Positions 15,602 to 24,398 of a stretch of 24,452 bases of DNA are shown piece by piece. The notes under the pieces were generated by a model, which saw only the letters and a list, made by a program, of their open reading frames with translations, did not search any database and had not been told where the DNA came from. A program made the translations under genes and the position numbers. The DNA is from an uncultured Prevotella sp. GTDB taxonomy: Bacteria; Bacteroidota; Bacteroidia; Bacteroidales; Bacteroidaceae. Each line of letters begins with the position of its first letter. The first letter of the stretch is position 1. The DNA lies in NCBI GenBank assembly GCA_900546345.1, contig URCI01000047.1:1-24452 (forward strand). Reading direction: 5' to 3'.

Positions 15602-16144
15602 TTATTCGTTGATGAGATACTTACCGTAGACATAACCGCCCAGTCCCGTGGCGATGATAATCCAGATAGGGTTGATATGCAGCCCCCAGATGAGCAATGC
15701 CGAGGCAATGGGAATCCAGCAGTTGGACAGGGTGATATGGGCACTCTTGGCCAGTGTGAATGTCGGTGCGGCAATGAGCGCCACCACGGCGGGACGTATG
15801 CCGCGGAACATCGCCTCTACCCAGTGCCACTCCATGATGTGATGGAGAAACATGGCGATGGCGAGGATGATGAGAAAGGAGGGTAGGGCAGAGCCCAACG
15901 TGGTGCACAGCGCACCCTTCTTGCCCTTGAGCTTATAGCCGACAAAGGTGGCCAGGTTGATGGCGAATACACCGGGACAGCTCTGTGCCACGGCGACGTA
16001 GTCGATAAACTCCTCCTTCTTGATCCAGTGGTATTTGTCCACCACGTCCTCCTCGATGATGGGCAGCATGGCGTAGCCGCCACCGAGTGTGAAGGCCCCG
16101 ATCTTGAAGAAGGTGGTAAAGAGCAGTGAATATGAACTCATCAA
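15602..16144 (-). CDS. Short-chain chromate (CHR) transporter, first half-size subunit
   Basis: The protein has 180 residues (the ATG at 16141 is also possible). CHR motifs: FFKIGAFTLGGGYAMLPIIEEDVV (about 11-34, shown here as the GGGYAM and IIEEDVV elements), QSCPGVFAINLATFVGY (53-69) and FRGIRPAVVALIAAP. It is the upstream gene of the two-gene unit and partner of the 191-residue protein. No TAnnTTTG box was found upstream, where the sequence is repeat-rich, so its promoter is unknown. Function as a chromate or other anion transporter rests on family membership. Confidence 0.88.
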   Translation of the reverse strand: MMSSYSLLFTTFFKIGAFTLGGGYAMLPIIEEDVVDKYHWIKKEEFIDYVAVAQSCPGVFAINLATFVGYKLKGKKGALCTTLGSALPSFLIILAIAMFLHHIMEWHWVEAMFRGIRPAVVALIAAPTFTLAKSAHITLSNCWIPIASALLIWGLHINPIWIIIATGLGGYVYGKYLINE

Positions 16145-16166
16145 TATTAGTCGATTAATTTAATAT

Positions 16167-16282
16167 CAAGAATTAGAGAATTGCAGAATTATGATGTTGT
16201 CATTCTTCTTTATCAAGAATTGGAGAATTCGAGAATTAGAAAGTCTTTGTGGCTCAATAATTCTTTAATTCTCCAATTCTTG
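16167..16282. repeat. Three copies of a 25-bp AT-rich repeat, one inverted
   Basis: Copies of the form CAAGAATTrGAGAATT followed by nnAGAATTA lie at 16167-16191 and 16214-16238 (direct) and 16258-16282 (inverted). The second and third form a 25-bp stem (23 matched) with a 19-nt loop. Each copy has an internal 8-bp AGAATTnn period. It lies between purL and the CHR genes. The stretch 16145-16344 has no gene. Confidence 0.8.
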
Positions 16283-16284
16283 AA

Positions 16285-16331
16285 TAAAAAAGTCCCCGTC
16301 ACACGTTCCTTTCGGAGCGTGTGAGGGGGAC
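16285..16331 (-). terminator. Intrinsic terminator of purL
   Basis: On the minus strand, an 18-bp imperfect stem (GTCCCCCTCACACGCTCC / GGAACGTGTGACGGGGAC) with a 4-nt loop is followed by TTTTTT. It begins 13 bp after the purL stop codon. Confidence 0.9.
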
Positions 16332-16344
16332 GAACTATTCTTGT

Positions 16345-19300
16345 TTATTTCTTGCAGTTCTCAATCCACTTGCGTGCATTGACGAAAGCTTCTATCCACG
16401 GCGTGACATCGTCGTTGCGGTGCTTAGCCGGATACCATGCGTTCTGCCAAGGGAAGATGGCACGCTCGGGGTGTGGCATCATGGCCAGATGACGGCCGTC
16501 GGCAGAGCAGATACCAGCCACGTTGTAGTCCGAGCCGTTGGGGTTGCCGGGATACTCAGCGTAGTTGTACTTTGCTACGACGTTGTAGTGATCCTCAGGT
16601 TCGGGCAGATAGAAACGGCCCTCGCCGTGAGCCACCCAGATGCCGAGCTTGTCGCCGCTCAGATTGCCGAGCATCACGCTGTTGTTCTGTGGAATGCTCA
16701 GTCCGAGGAACTGGCTTTCGAACTTCTGGCTGACGTTGTGCGTCAGGTGCGCGCGGTGCTTATGCTCCGGGTTGATGAGGTTGAGTTCCACCATCAGCTG
16801 GCATCCGTTGCAGATACCGAGGCTCAGCGTGTCCTTGCGTGCATAGAACTTATCGAGGGCTTCCTTAGCCTTCGGGTTGTAGAGGAAGGCACCAGCCCAG
16901 CCCTTAGCCGAGCCGAGCACGTCGCTGTTGGAGAATCCACCGCAGAACACGATCATGTTTACCTCTTCGAGCGTCTCGCGGCCACTGATGAGGTCGGTCA
17001 TCATCACGTCCTTCACGTCGAAGCCTGCCAGCCACAGCGTGTAGGCCATCTCGCGCTCACCGTTGGTACCCTTCTCACGGATGATGGCAGCCTTAGGACG
17101 TGCAGCCTGCTGAGCGTTGTCTTTCCAACGGTCGGGGTTGAGGCCGAGCGACTCAAAGGAACCCTTGAAGTCTTTGCCGAACTTCATCTCCAGCGGTTGC
17201 TTCTTATAGTTGAGATAGCGCTTGCGTGCCATGCCATTCATGCTCTGGTCGCGGTCGAGGAGATAAGAGGTACGATACCACACGTCGCGCAGCGCGTCGA
17301 TGTCGAATTCGTGGCTGTAGTCGCCCTTGACCACGACGATCTTGCGCTCATGGGGCGTAGGATAAGCGATCTTGGCGTAGCCGATGCCGTTGTCTTCGAG
17401 ATACTCGCGCAGCTCTTTCTTGTGCTGGTCAGAAACCTGAATGACCACGCCGGGGTTCTCGGCGAAGAGCATCTTCACGATGTCGTCGCTCTCAGGCTCC
17501 ACGTCGTGGAGGTTGACATGCAAGCCACCTTCTGTGTTGGCGAAGGTCATCTCCAGCAGTGTGGTGATGAGACCGCCGGCACTCACGTCGTGACCTGCCA
17601 TGATCCATCCCTTGCCGATGAGCTCCTGCACGGCATTGAAGCAGTCGGCGAAGTATTCGCTGTTCTTTACCGTAGGCACGTCGCTGCCGATGCGGCCGAG
17701 GCTCTGCGCGAAGGCCGAGCCGCCGAGTCGCTGCTCGTCGAAGCTGAAGTCTATATAATATAAGGAGGAGTTCTTGTCGTTGACAACCACGGGGCTGACG
17801 ACCTTCTTCACGTCGCTGACCTCTGCGCCACTGGTGACGATGACAGTTCCCGGAGCGATGATCTTTCGTCCGTCGGGATATTGCTGGCTCAGCGAGAGAG
17901 AGTCCTTGCCCGTCGGCACGTTGAGTCCGAGCTCACAGCAGAAGTCGCTCAGAGCCTGCACACCGGCATAGAGTCGGGCGTCCTCACCTTTCTGGCTGCG
18001 GCACGGCCACATCCAGTTGGCGCTGAGGTTGATGTTCTGTACAGGATAAGGATGGTCGTGGTCAGTGGCGATCGGTGCCCAGATGATATTGGTCAAGCTC
18101 TCTGCCACGCTGAGCACACTGCCTGCGGCAGCGTCGGCCATACCGGCCTGAGGAGCATGCCCCAGTGCGGTGGCGATGCCTTGCTTGCCACGGTAGTCGA
18201 GAGCTACCACGCCACAGTCTGACAATGGCAGCTGTATCTGACCCTGCGTCTGCTGGCGGGCTACCTTACCCGTCACCGAGCGGTCTACTTTGTTGGTCAG
18301 CCAGTCCTTGCAGGCCACAGCTTCGAGCTGCAACACGCGGTTGAGGTATTCATCAATGTGGTCGGCCGAGTAGGTCACGTCCTCGTAGTGGTGCTCGACG
18401 GTTTCGTCGACCATCACGGTCTTGGGCGAGTGGCCGAACATCTGTGCCACGTCGAGGTCGAAAGGCTTCACGCCGTCGCCCTGCACAAAGCTGAAGTGGG
18501 CGTCACCCGTAGTCTTACCGACGACATACAGCGGGGCACGCTCGCGCTCAGCGATCTTCTCCACGTGCTCAAGGTGCTTCTCGTCGATGAGCAGTCCCAT
18601 GCGCTCCTGGCTCTCGTTGGCGATGATCTCCTTGGCCGAGAGTGTCTTGTCGCCGATAGGCAGCTTGGTCATGTCGATCTCGCCACCGCAGTCCTCGACA
18701 AGCTCAGAGAGACAGTTGAGGTGACCGGCGGAGCCGTGATCGTGGATGGAGACCACCGGGTTGACGTCTTCCTCCACGAGGGCACGCACGAGGTTGTAGG
18801 CACGCTTCTGCATCTCAGGGTTGGCGCGCTGCACGGCGTTGAGCTCGATGCCGTTGCTGTATCGGCCGGTATCTACCGACGAAACGCTACCGCCACCGAG
18901 ACCGATGCGATAGTTGTCACCGCCGACGACGACGATGTCGTTGCCGGTTTGTGGCTCCTTCTTCAGGCAGTCACGTTTCTTGCCGTAGCCCACGCCGCCG
19001 GCGAGCATGATCACCTTGTCGTAGCCATAGACCTCACCGGCCTGCTCGCCCTCGACTGGCTTGCCGTCAGCAGTCGTGGCGGTGTCGCCCGTGGTGCTCT
19101 GATACTCAAAGGTCAGCAGCGAGCCGGTGATCAGCGGCTGGCCGAACTTATTGCCGAAGTCCGAGGCACCGTTGGAAGCCTTGATGAGGATCTGCTCCGG
19201 TGTCTGATAGAGCCATGGACGTGGTGCGATCTTGTCCTCCCAGTCGCGTCCGGCTGTGTCGTTGTCGGTCTTCAAACGCGGGTAGCTGGTCATGTAGACC

Positions 19301-20157
19301 GCCGTACCGGCGATAGGCCATGAGCCTACGCCACCGCCCATACGGTCGCGGATCTCACCGCCCGTACCCGTAGCGGCACCGTTGAACGGCTCCACCGTGG
19401 TGGGGAAGTTGTGAGTCTCGGCTTTCAGCGAGATGACGCTCTCGATAGGCTTCACGCGGAACCAGTCGCTCGTGCTCTGGTCTTCCGGTGCGAACTGCTC
19501 AATCTCGGGTCCCTGTGCGAAGGCCACGTTGTCCTTATAGGCCGAGAGGATCTTTCCCGGATTTTCTTTCGTGGTCTTCTTGATGAGTGCGAAGAGGCTC
19601 GAGGGACGCTCCTCGCCGTCAATGACAAACGAGCCGCCGAAGATCTTGTGACGGCAGTGCTCAGAGTTGATCTGTGCGAAGCCGAAGATCTCGGAGTCGG
19701 TCAGCGGGCGTCCGTTTTGCTTTTCTATCTTATGGAGATATTCTATTTCCTCAGGACTCAGCGCGAGGCCCTCCTCCTCGTTGTACTTCTCGATGTCGTC
19801 GACGTGCTTGATGGGCTCAGGCTCGTGGTTGACGGTGAAGATGGTCTGGTCCAGACCTTTGTACATACGCTGGAGCATGGGATCGTGCTCGGCGTCCTCG
19901 CTTTTGACGGGGAAGTACTCCTCAATACGCGAAATGCCGGTGAGACTCATGTTTTGCGTGATCTCAACGGCATTTGTGCTCCATGGTGTAATCATTTCGC
20001 GGCGTGGTCCGACGAAGAAGCCGTCCAGCTTCTCGTCGCTGAGCATCTCGGCGTCGCCGTAGAGCCAGCATAGTTCCTGCTTCTCCTGCTCACTGGGCTG
20101 GTGGTCCATCTCAGTGGCAATGACAGTCTCCTTCGGAGTCTTAAAGAAAAGAATCAT
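16345..20157 (-). CDS. purL: Phosphoribosylformylglycinamidine synthase, single-chain
   Basis: The protein has 1270 residues, the long PurL form. It makes FGAM from FGAR, glutamine and ATP, the fourth step of purine synthesis, in the cytoplasm. Visible parts: N-terminal PurS-like domain; linker with TDSEIFGFAQINSEHCRHK (153-171); the AIRS-type synthase halves (ETHNFPTTVEPFNGAATGTGG, DNYRIGLGGGSVSS, HDHGSAGHLNCLSE, VPTGKDSLSL, MAGHDVSAGGL); and a C-terminal class I glutaminase (about 1010-1270) with nucleophile C1116 in GICNGCQ and H1229/E1231 in MPHPERA. All catalytic residues are present. It is transcribed alone from the promoter at 20204-20235. Large open frames on the opposite strand (for example 16321-17763) are codon-bias shadows. 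Confidence 0.97.
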   Translation of the reverse strand: MILFFKTPKETVIATEMDHQPSEQEKQELCWLYGDAEMLSDEKLDGFFVGPRREMITPWSTNAVEITQNMSLTGISRIEEYFPVKSEDAEHDPMLQRMYKGLDQTIFTVNHEPEPIKHVDDIEKYNEEEGLALSPEEIEYLHKIEKQNGRPLTDSEIFGFAQINSEHCRHKIFGGSFVIDGEERPSSLFALIKKTTKENPGKILSAYKDNVAFAQGPEIEQFAPEDQSTSDWFRVKPIESVISLKAETHNFPTTVEPFNGAATGTGGEIRDRMGGGVGSWPIAGTAVYMTSYPRLKTDNDTAGRDWEDKIAPRPWLYQTPEQILIKASNGASDFGNKFGQPLITGSLLTFEYQSTTGDTATTADGKPVEGEQAGEVYGYDKVIMLAGGVGYGKKRDCLKKEPQTGNDIVVVGGDNYRIGLGGGSVSSVDTGRYSNGIELNAVQRANPEMQKRAYNLVRALVEEDVNPVVSIHDHGSAGHLNCLSELVEDCGGEIDMTKLPIGDKTLSAKEIIANESQERMGLLIDEKHLEHVEKIAERERAPLYVVGKTTGDAHFSFVQGDGVKPFDLDVAQMFGHSPKTVMVDETVEHHYEDVTYSADHIDEYLNRVLQLEAVACKDWLTNKVDRSVTGKVARQQTQGQIQLPLSDCGVVALDYRGKQGIATALGHAPQAGMADAAAGSVLSVAESLTNIIWAPIATDHDHPYPVQNINLSANWMWPCRSQKGEDARLYAGVQALSDFCCELGLNVPTGKDSLSLSQQYPDGRKIIAPGTVIVTSGAEVSDVKKVVSPVVVNDKNSSLYYIDFSFDEQRLGGSAFAQSLGRIGSDVPTVKNSEYFADCFNAVQELIGKGWIMAGHDVSAGGLITTLLEMTFANTEGGLHVNLHDVEPESDDIVKMLFAENPGVVIQVSDQHKKELREYLEDNGIGYAKIAYPTPHERKIVVVKGDYSHEFDIDALRDVWYRTSYLLDRDQSMNGMARKRYLNYKKQPLEMKFGKDFKGSFESLGLNPDRWKDNAQQAARPKAAIIREKGTNGEREMAYTLWLAGFDVKDVMMTDLISGRETLEEVNMIVFCGGFSNSDVLGSAKGWAGAFLYNPKAKEALDKFYARKDTLSLGICNGCQLMVELNLINPEHKHRAHLTHNVSQKFESQFLGLSIPQNNSVMLGNLSGDKLGIWVAHGEGRFYLPEPEDHYNVVAKYNYAEYPGNPNGSDYNVAGICSADGRHLAMMPHPERAIFPWQNAWYPAKHRNDDVTPWIEAFVNARKWIENCKK

Positions 20158-20203
20158 AGTCTCTCTAAAGTTTTATATGAAAGATGTTGTAATATTACAA
20201 GTG

Positions 20204-20235
20204 CAAAGATACAAGAAATTATCGATAAATCACAA
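20204..20235 (-). promoter_or_regulatory. Promoter of purL
   Basis: On the minus strand, TTG (20233-20235), a 21-bp spacer, and TATCTTTG (20204-20211). The predicted leader is about 40 nt. I see no purine riboswitch. Confidence 0.72.
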
Positions 20236-20295
20236 TCTGAAGATTCAATTTTTAGGGTTGTAGTATGTATTTCTCCGGTTTCCCAACTTCCTGTT

Positions 20296-22863
20296 CTATA
20301 AATGTATCAGCAATTTGATCAGAGCGACACGTCCCCTGAGCGGCAGTCGGGTGTAGATGGTGTTCACCCCGGCGTTTTGTCTGATGATATAGTTTCGTTC
20401 GTTGAGTACATTCTCCACGTAGCATTTAGCCTCGAATCTTTTACTGATTTTGTAGCTTGCTTCTGCATCAAACAGATGGCAATTCTTGTATTTCGACGGC
20501 TCCACCTCATTGATCATGCTTTGGCATTTCAACTTAATGTTCCAGTGCTTTGATGGAAAGAAAAATACCGACGACTCGCTTTTGAGTGACGAGAGCACGT
20601 CGGAGTGGTTGTAGTTGTTGCGTTCCCAATAGAGAAAGTCTGTAGCCGCCAGGTTCAGCCGCAGCCACGACAGCTTTTGCCATGTGGCGTTGATGCCCAT
20701 ACTGACTATGTGGGAACGGTTGCCGGTGACCACTCCTGACTGGGACAGTGGATAGGTTGAGAGACTATATGACAACTGAGTCTTGAGCGTCAAGCCGGCA
20801 TCAGAGAGGCTTTTGCTCACTTCAGCGTTGCTCAGGAATGTGCGTCGGTGGTTATTCTCGGCCACCTCAGAGACGTAAGTCTTTGTTTCGGTATATTCGA
20901 AATTTTCGTAGCACTCTCGCCGCTCATCGATATACGATGCCGAGACGTTGAAGAAGAGCATGGTAGCCAGGTCTTGGTAGTAGAAGCCACCGAAGAGCGA
21001 GCTGCTTTTGCTAAAGAAGAGCTGATTGCTTGTTTCGTACCATGAGCGGTAGGAAGTCCTCACCGGATCGAGGGCATAGAAGCTGCCGGGAGTGTCGCTC
21101 TTGCTCAGATCCATCGACAATTTTATTTTCCAGTGTGGCGACAGTACATATTTGAAATGTAGGGCCGGACAGAGAAACGGCATCTCCCTTGTCTTCTCGC
21201 TTTGTGCGGTTACCGAGGCGTAGAGCCACCCCATGGTCATTTCGAAGGTCGCATAGCACTCTTTACCCCAGGAAATGGTGTAGCTGGGTTGCAGCTGATA
21301 GTTGTCCCGACGGCGTTGCACCGTATTTTCTGCCCTGTATTGGTGATAGGCATGGTTGACGAGAGCCTTGACGTCGACATAGCGTCCCCAAAGAGGGAAC
21401 GAGGTGGAAAAGATGTTCTTCGATGTCCACGAACGCAGAGACAACGGTTCCTCTGCATAGTAGTCTTTTATCGAGTCAGCGAGGCAACACAGCATCTCGT
21501 GACGGACGTAGTATCTGGTGAGTGATTTGAATTGTATGGCATTCTGTCCCAGGGTAAACGCTGCGGTGAGATAGTTTTGTAAATAGGTTGGTCGCGCGTG
21601 TACGTGCTCACGAATATCCTTCTCGTTGCTGGTCAGATGGTTGTCAACGTCATAGTTGTTGTAGGAGTAGCGCAACTCGTTGGAGAGAAACACCTTTTTG
21701 GTGTTTAGCTCATATCTGATGATGGGCAACAACGTCAATGTACGTCTGTTCAGACGGTTGTCTTCGTGGAGCTGTGTCGTAGTCATGCCTCCATAGGTAT
21801 AGTCATACAGGCTGTTATACCCTGATCGGTCTTTATAAGCCAGCATGTTGAAGCGCAGCGTGGCATCGGTGGAGAGGTTGACAAGATAGTTGAGGCCGCC
21901 GGTATATGACTTATTGGTGGCGTATCGGTTGACGGGAAGGCTTTCCTGAAAGGACGTGCCGCGTAACAGTGACGTGGGCGTAGGCTCGTAAGCGTCCAGA
22001 TCGGTGACGTCGATATGTTCTTGCGTCTCCTCAGAGAGGTCCTTCCCGCTGTTGTTCATCTTTCCGGTCACCATCAGCTGACTGCCACCGAGAATCTGAG
22101 TGAGAAAGAGACTATTGTCCCATACTGTTCCTTGTCCACTTCCCAATCCTCCAGCCGCTTCACCGAAGGGACGTGCGCGGTGGCTTTTGTCCAACTTGAT
22201 GTTCAGTGCGGCTTTGTCACTGATTTGTTTTCCTTGCAGCACCTTGACGGGCTGGTGGTTTTCCATGACCTCTACGCTTTTCACCGCTTCCACGGGCATG
22301 TTGCGGGTAGCCTGATTATAGCTGTTGGCTAAGAGGTCTTTGCCTTCAATATAAAACTTGTTGATGGCTTTGCCTTGGTATGACACGATTCCGTTGTCTG
22401 ACACGTTGATGCCGGGCAGCTTTTTCAGAACGTCTTCGAGGTAAGTGTCGCCCGCCTTGGCAAAGGCACGGACGTCATAGACCAGCGTGTCTCCTAAGGA
22501 TCTGATGGCGGGTGCCTTGATGGTGATCTCCCTCAGAGCCACTCCTGTCTGAGCAAGCAATACAGAATGGCACCGGCCGTCGGCAAACGCTGATGCGTGG
22601 AGTTCTTGCTTCTTATATCCCAAGGCGTAAAACTCCAGCACGTCGTCCTTGCCGGCCTTGACCGACAGTGCTCCGTCGTTATTGGCCAAGGCATAGCCTG
22701 CCATCTTTCCATTGCTGAAGACGCGGCACACAGCACCTCCTAAAGCATGATGGCTCAGGGAATCGCGGACAAGAAACATCAATGTGGATGCTTTTTGGGA
22801 TCCTTGACCCCAACAGGCATCCACACTGAGTAAGATGAGTAAAGTGAGATAGCTTCTGAGCAT
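20296..22863 (-). CDS. Outer-membrane beta-barrel, TonB-receptor-like protein paired with GLPGLI protein
   Basis: The protein has 855 residues. Signal peptide about 1-20 (LLSVDACWGQ; the C17 context VDAC is a weak lipobox). A CarboxypepD-regulatory-like domain covers about 26-105 (LMFLVRDSLSHHALGGAV). A plug-like region covers about 120-225 (GDTLVYDVRAFAKAGDTYLEDVLKKLPGINV, with the elements VLKKLPGI, YIEGKDLL and KSVEVMENH). The remaining 630 residues look like an outer-membrane barrel with frequent aromatic, alternating strands. It is not SusC-like, lacks an obvious TonB box and has no SusD partner. It starts on the base after the stop of the GLPGLI gene, which indicates translational coupling. 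This family regularly accompanies GLPGLI proteins; its substrate is unknown. Confidence 0.8.
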   Translation of the reverse strand: MLRSYLTLLILLSVDACWGQGSQKASTLMFLVRDSLSHHALGGAVCRVFSNGKMAGYALANNDGALSVKAGKDDVLEFYALGYKKQELHASAFADGRCHSVLLAQTGVALREITIKAPAIRSLGDTLVYDVRAFAKAGDTYLEDVLKKLPGINVSDNGIVSYQGKAINKFYIEGKDLLANSYNQATRNMPVEAVKSVEVMENHQPVKVLQGKQISDKAALNIKLDKSHRARPFGEAAGGLGSGQGTVWDNSLFLTQILGGSQLMVTGKMNNSGKDLSEETQEHIDVTDLDAYEPTPTSLLRGTSFQESLPVNRYATNKSYTGGLNYLVNLSTDATLRFNMLAYKDRSGYNSLYDYTYGGMTTTQLHEDNRLNRRTLTLLPIIRYELNTKKVFLSNELRYSYNNYDVDNHLTSNEKDIREHVHARPTYLQNYLTAAFTLGQNAIQFKSLTRYYVRHEMLCCLADSIKDYYAEEPLSLRSWTSKNIFSTSFPLWGRYVDVKALVNHAYHQYRAENTVQRRRDNYQLQPSYTISWGKECYATFEMTMGWLYASVTAQSEKTREMPFLCPALHFKYVLSPHWKIKLSMDLSKSDTPGSFYALDPVRTSYRSWYETSNQLFFSKSSSLFGGFYYQDLATMLFFNVSASYIDERRECYENFEYTETKTYVSEVAENNHRRTFLSNAEVSKSLSDAGLTLKTQLSYSLSTYPLSQSGVVTGNRSHIVSMGINATWQKLSWLRLNLAATDFLYWERNNYNHSDVLSSLKSESSVFFFPSKHWNIKLKCQSMINEVEPSKYKNCHLFDAEASYKISKRFEAKCYVENVLNERNYIIRQNAGVNTIYTRLPLRGRVALIKLLIHL

Positions 22864-23736
22864 CTATTCCAATTCCATGGGATTATAGGGTTTGGCAAAG
22901 ACACTGGCTTTCGTTTCTTCAGGTACTATCACGCCTGTGCTGGCCAATGCTCCCGCAGGGTCGGCACAATAGTTCTTGTAGATCTGTCTTACCGTTTTTC
23001 TATTAGTCTTGATAATTTCTTTCTCAGACCACAAATAGATGGGGCGAGGTCCATTGACTTTTTGGAAGCCATTGAGCAGAAAATCAAATTGGTTTTGTGT
23101 GTCTGTGACACGAAGTACAAGTCCAGGCAGGCCGTTGAACTTATAAGGGCCGTAAGGCATGGTGATCTCCGGAGCATACCATGCCACATAGTCTCGGCCG
23201 AAAAGAGAAGTCTTGGCCTTATTGCACTTGTAGCCGTTGATGATGGTGTCACCTTCCAATAGCTGCCAGTTCAGTTTCGGGCAATTCTCATCATATTGAT
23301 ACAATTGGGTGAGTCCTGCCGTGCGTTGTATGATCTCTTTGTTCGTCTTCTTGTCCCAGATAATGTTTTCCTTGAACTTCTCTTTTTTGAGAAGAGGCAA
23401 CAATTGGGAAGTTGTTTCCATTACTGTGATCTGTCTTTGTGCACCTTCGTCATAGATGGAGTCAAAGGACAATCGGTATCTGTCTCCAAAGCGGTTATAT
23501 CGGTCGCCTATCTCCAAAATGGTTTCTCCATGACGCTTGGAATTGGGATCTGCGGCATCACGGACATAGGTGTAGGCATAGGTGGCGATATATTTGGCTG
23601 GCTCTAAGATCTTCTTGGCTATCGTATCACTTTTCATTCTCTTTTGTTTACCAGAATTTCCCCAGTCAATTGTCTGGGCCATAGAGGTGGCGGATAGGCC
23701 AAAGAGAAGAAAAAAAGATAATAAAATGTTGCGCAT
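22864..23736 (-). CDS. GLPGLI-family secreted protein
   Basis: The protein has 290 residues. Signal peptide 1-20 (LSATSMA, cleavage before Q21). The family signature is visible as GPYKFNGLPGLVLRVTDT (about 196-213; GLPGLV at 202-207), preceded by FGRDYVAWYAPEITMP, the usual W-x-A/T-PEIP lead-in. GLPGLI proteins are exported beta-rich Bacteroidota proteins of unknown function. Here the gene is first in a two-gene unit: its stop TAG (22864-22866) abuts the ATG of the barrel protein. A role in envelope transport or metal handling has been suggested for relatives; nothing in this sequence decides it. Confidence 0.88.
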   Translation of the reverse strand: MRNILLSFFLLFGLSATSMAQTIDWGNSGKQKRMKSDTIAKKILEPAKYIATYAYTYVRDAADPNSKRHGETILEIGDRYNRFGDRYRLSFDSIYDEGAQRQITVMETTSQLLPLLKKEKFKENIIWDKKTNKEIIQRTAGLTQLYQYDENCPKLNWQLLEGDTIINGYKCNKAKTSLFGRDYVAWYAPEITMPYGPYKFNGLPGLVLRVTDTQNQFDFLLNGFQKVNGPRPIYLWSEKEIIKTNRKTVRQIYKNYCADPAGALASTGVIVPEETKASVFAKPYNPMELE

Positions 23737-23838
23737 TAACGTATGTTGAATCAGATGGTCTTTGAAATTCTCTATATATTACCAGGTTTAGTCATCGCAG
23801 AGAACATGCTCTATGGCCATAACCTGTGTTTTCTATTG

Positions 23839-23846
23839 CAAAATTA
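23839..23846 (-). promoter_or_regulatory. -7 promoter box of the GLPGLI-barrel operon
   Basis: The reverse strand reads TAATTTTG, matching TAnnTTTG. The nearest upstream TTTG is 23 bp away, slightly long. The predicted leader is about 95 nt. Confidence 0.55.
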
Positions 23847-24398
23847 CGAAACAAATAGCAAATATCTGCCAAAAACATAAGTTTGTTAACATCTTGTATG
23901 CTTTTTTGTATAATACTAACACTTGTCTTTGCGTATAGACTTTTTGCTTTTAGTATACTTAACTGCTATGGTAAATCTCTGCCCAAAGAGATCGCTTTCT
24001 ATTCATTTTCTTTGTAAATGTTTAGACCGACCTCTTCTTCATTACATACATAGATTTTTTGAATATTTTGTCCATGCAGTTTTTATGCGGTCCTCTTGTC
24101 TTTTTAGTGCGATCGGGTGGGGGGAGGATTTTGGTCTAAGGGTGCTGCCCTGAACTAAGGATGTGTTGTTCTTTTCGGGCGATCGTTGTTGTAAGGTGAA
24201 ACAGAGAACTTATGGGGAAATGTGCATGTGTTGTTTTCAGAGCGATAAATGTTGGATGTTTTGACAAAAAACGGCCTCTATTTTGCGATTCTTTTCAACG
24301 AAGCGGCCTTTTGTCGTGATTTCGCGAAAAATGGCGGGTTTTTGTAAAGTGCTGAATTATAATCATTTAAGGGAAAGGCCATTTTGGAGGCAAAACGA
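23847..24398. other. Non-coding stretch, nothing identified
   Basis: About 550 bp without a convincing gene. The longest open frame (23923-24153, plus) is Cys/Phe/Leu-rich, has no promoter box or family resemblance, and is not called. From about 24250 the sequence carries several loosely related GGCC/GGC plus A- or T-run pieces, such as AAACGGCCTC, AGCGGCCTTTT, AAAATGGCGG and AAAGGCCATTTT, which may be decayed repeats. Confidence 0.6.

Noticed and set aside
16321..17763. 480-codon plus-strand open frame, and the 321-codon frame at 18358-19323
   Set aside because: Both lie antisense to purL, which has every catalytic motif. Their composition (His, Val, Leu, Glu rich) is the typical shadow of a GC-rich coding strand.
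23923..24153. 76-codon open frame in the right-hand non-coding stretch
   Set aside because: No promoter box at a suitable distance, unusual composition, and no recognisable family.
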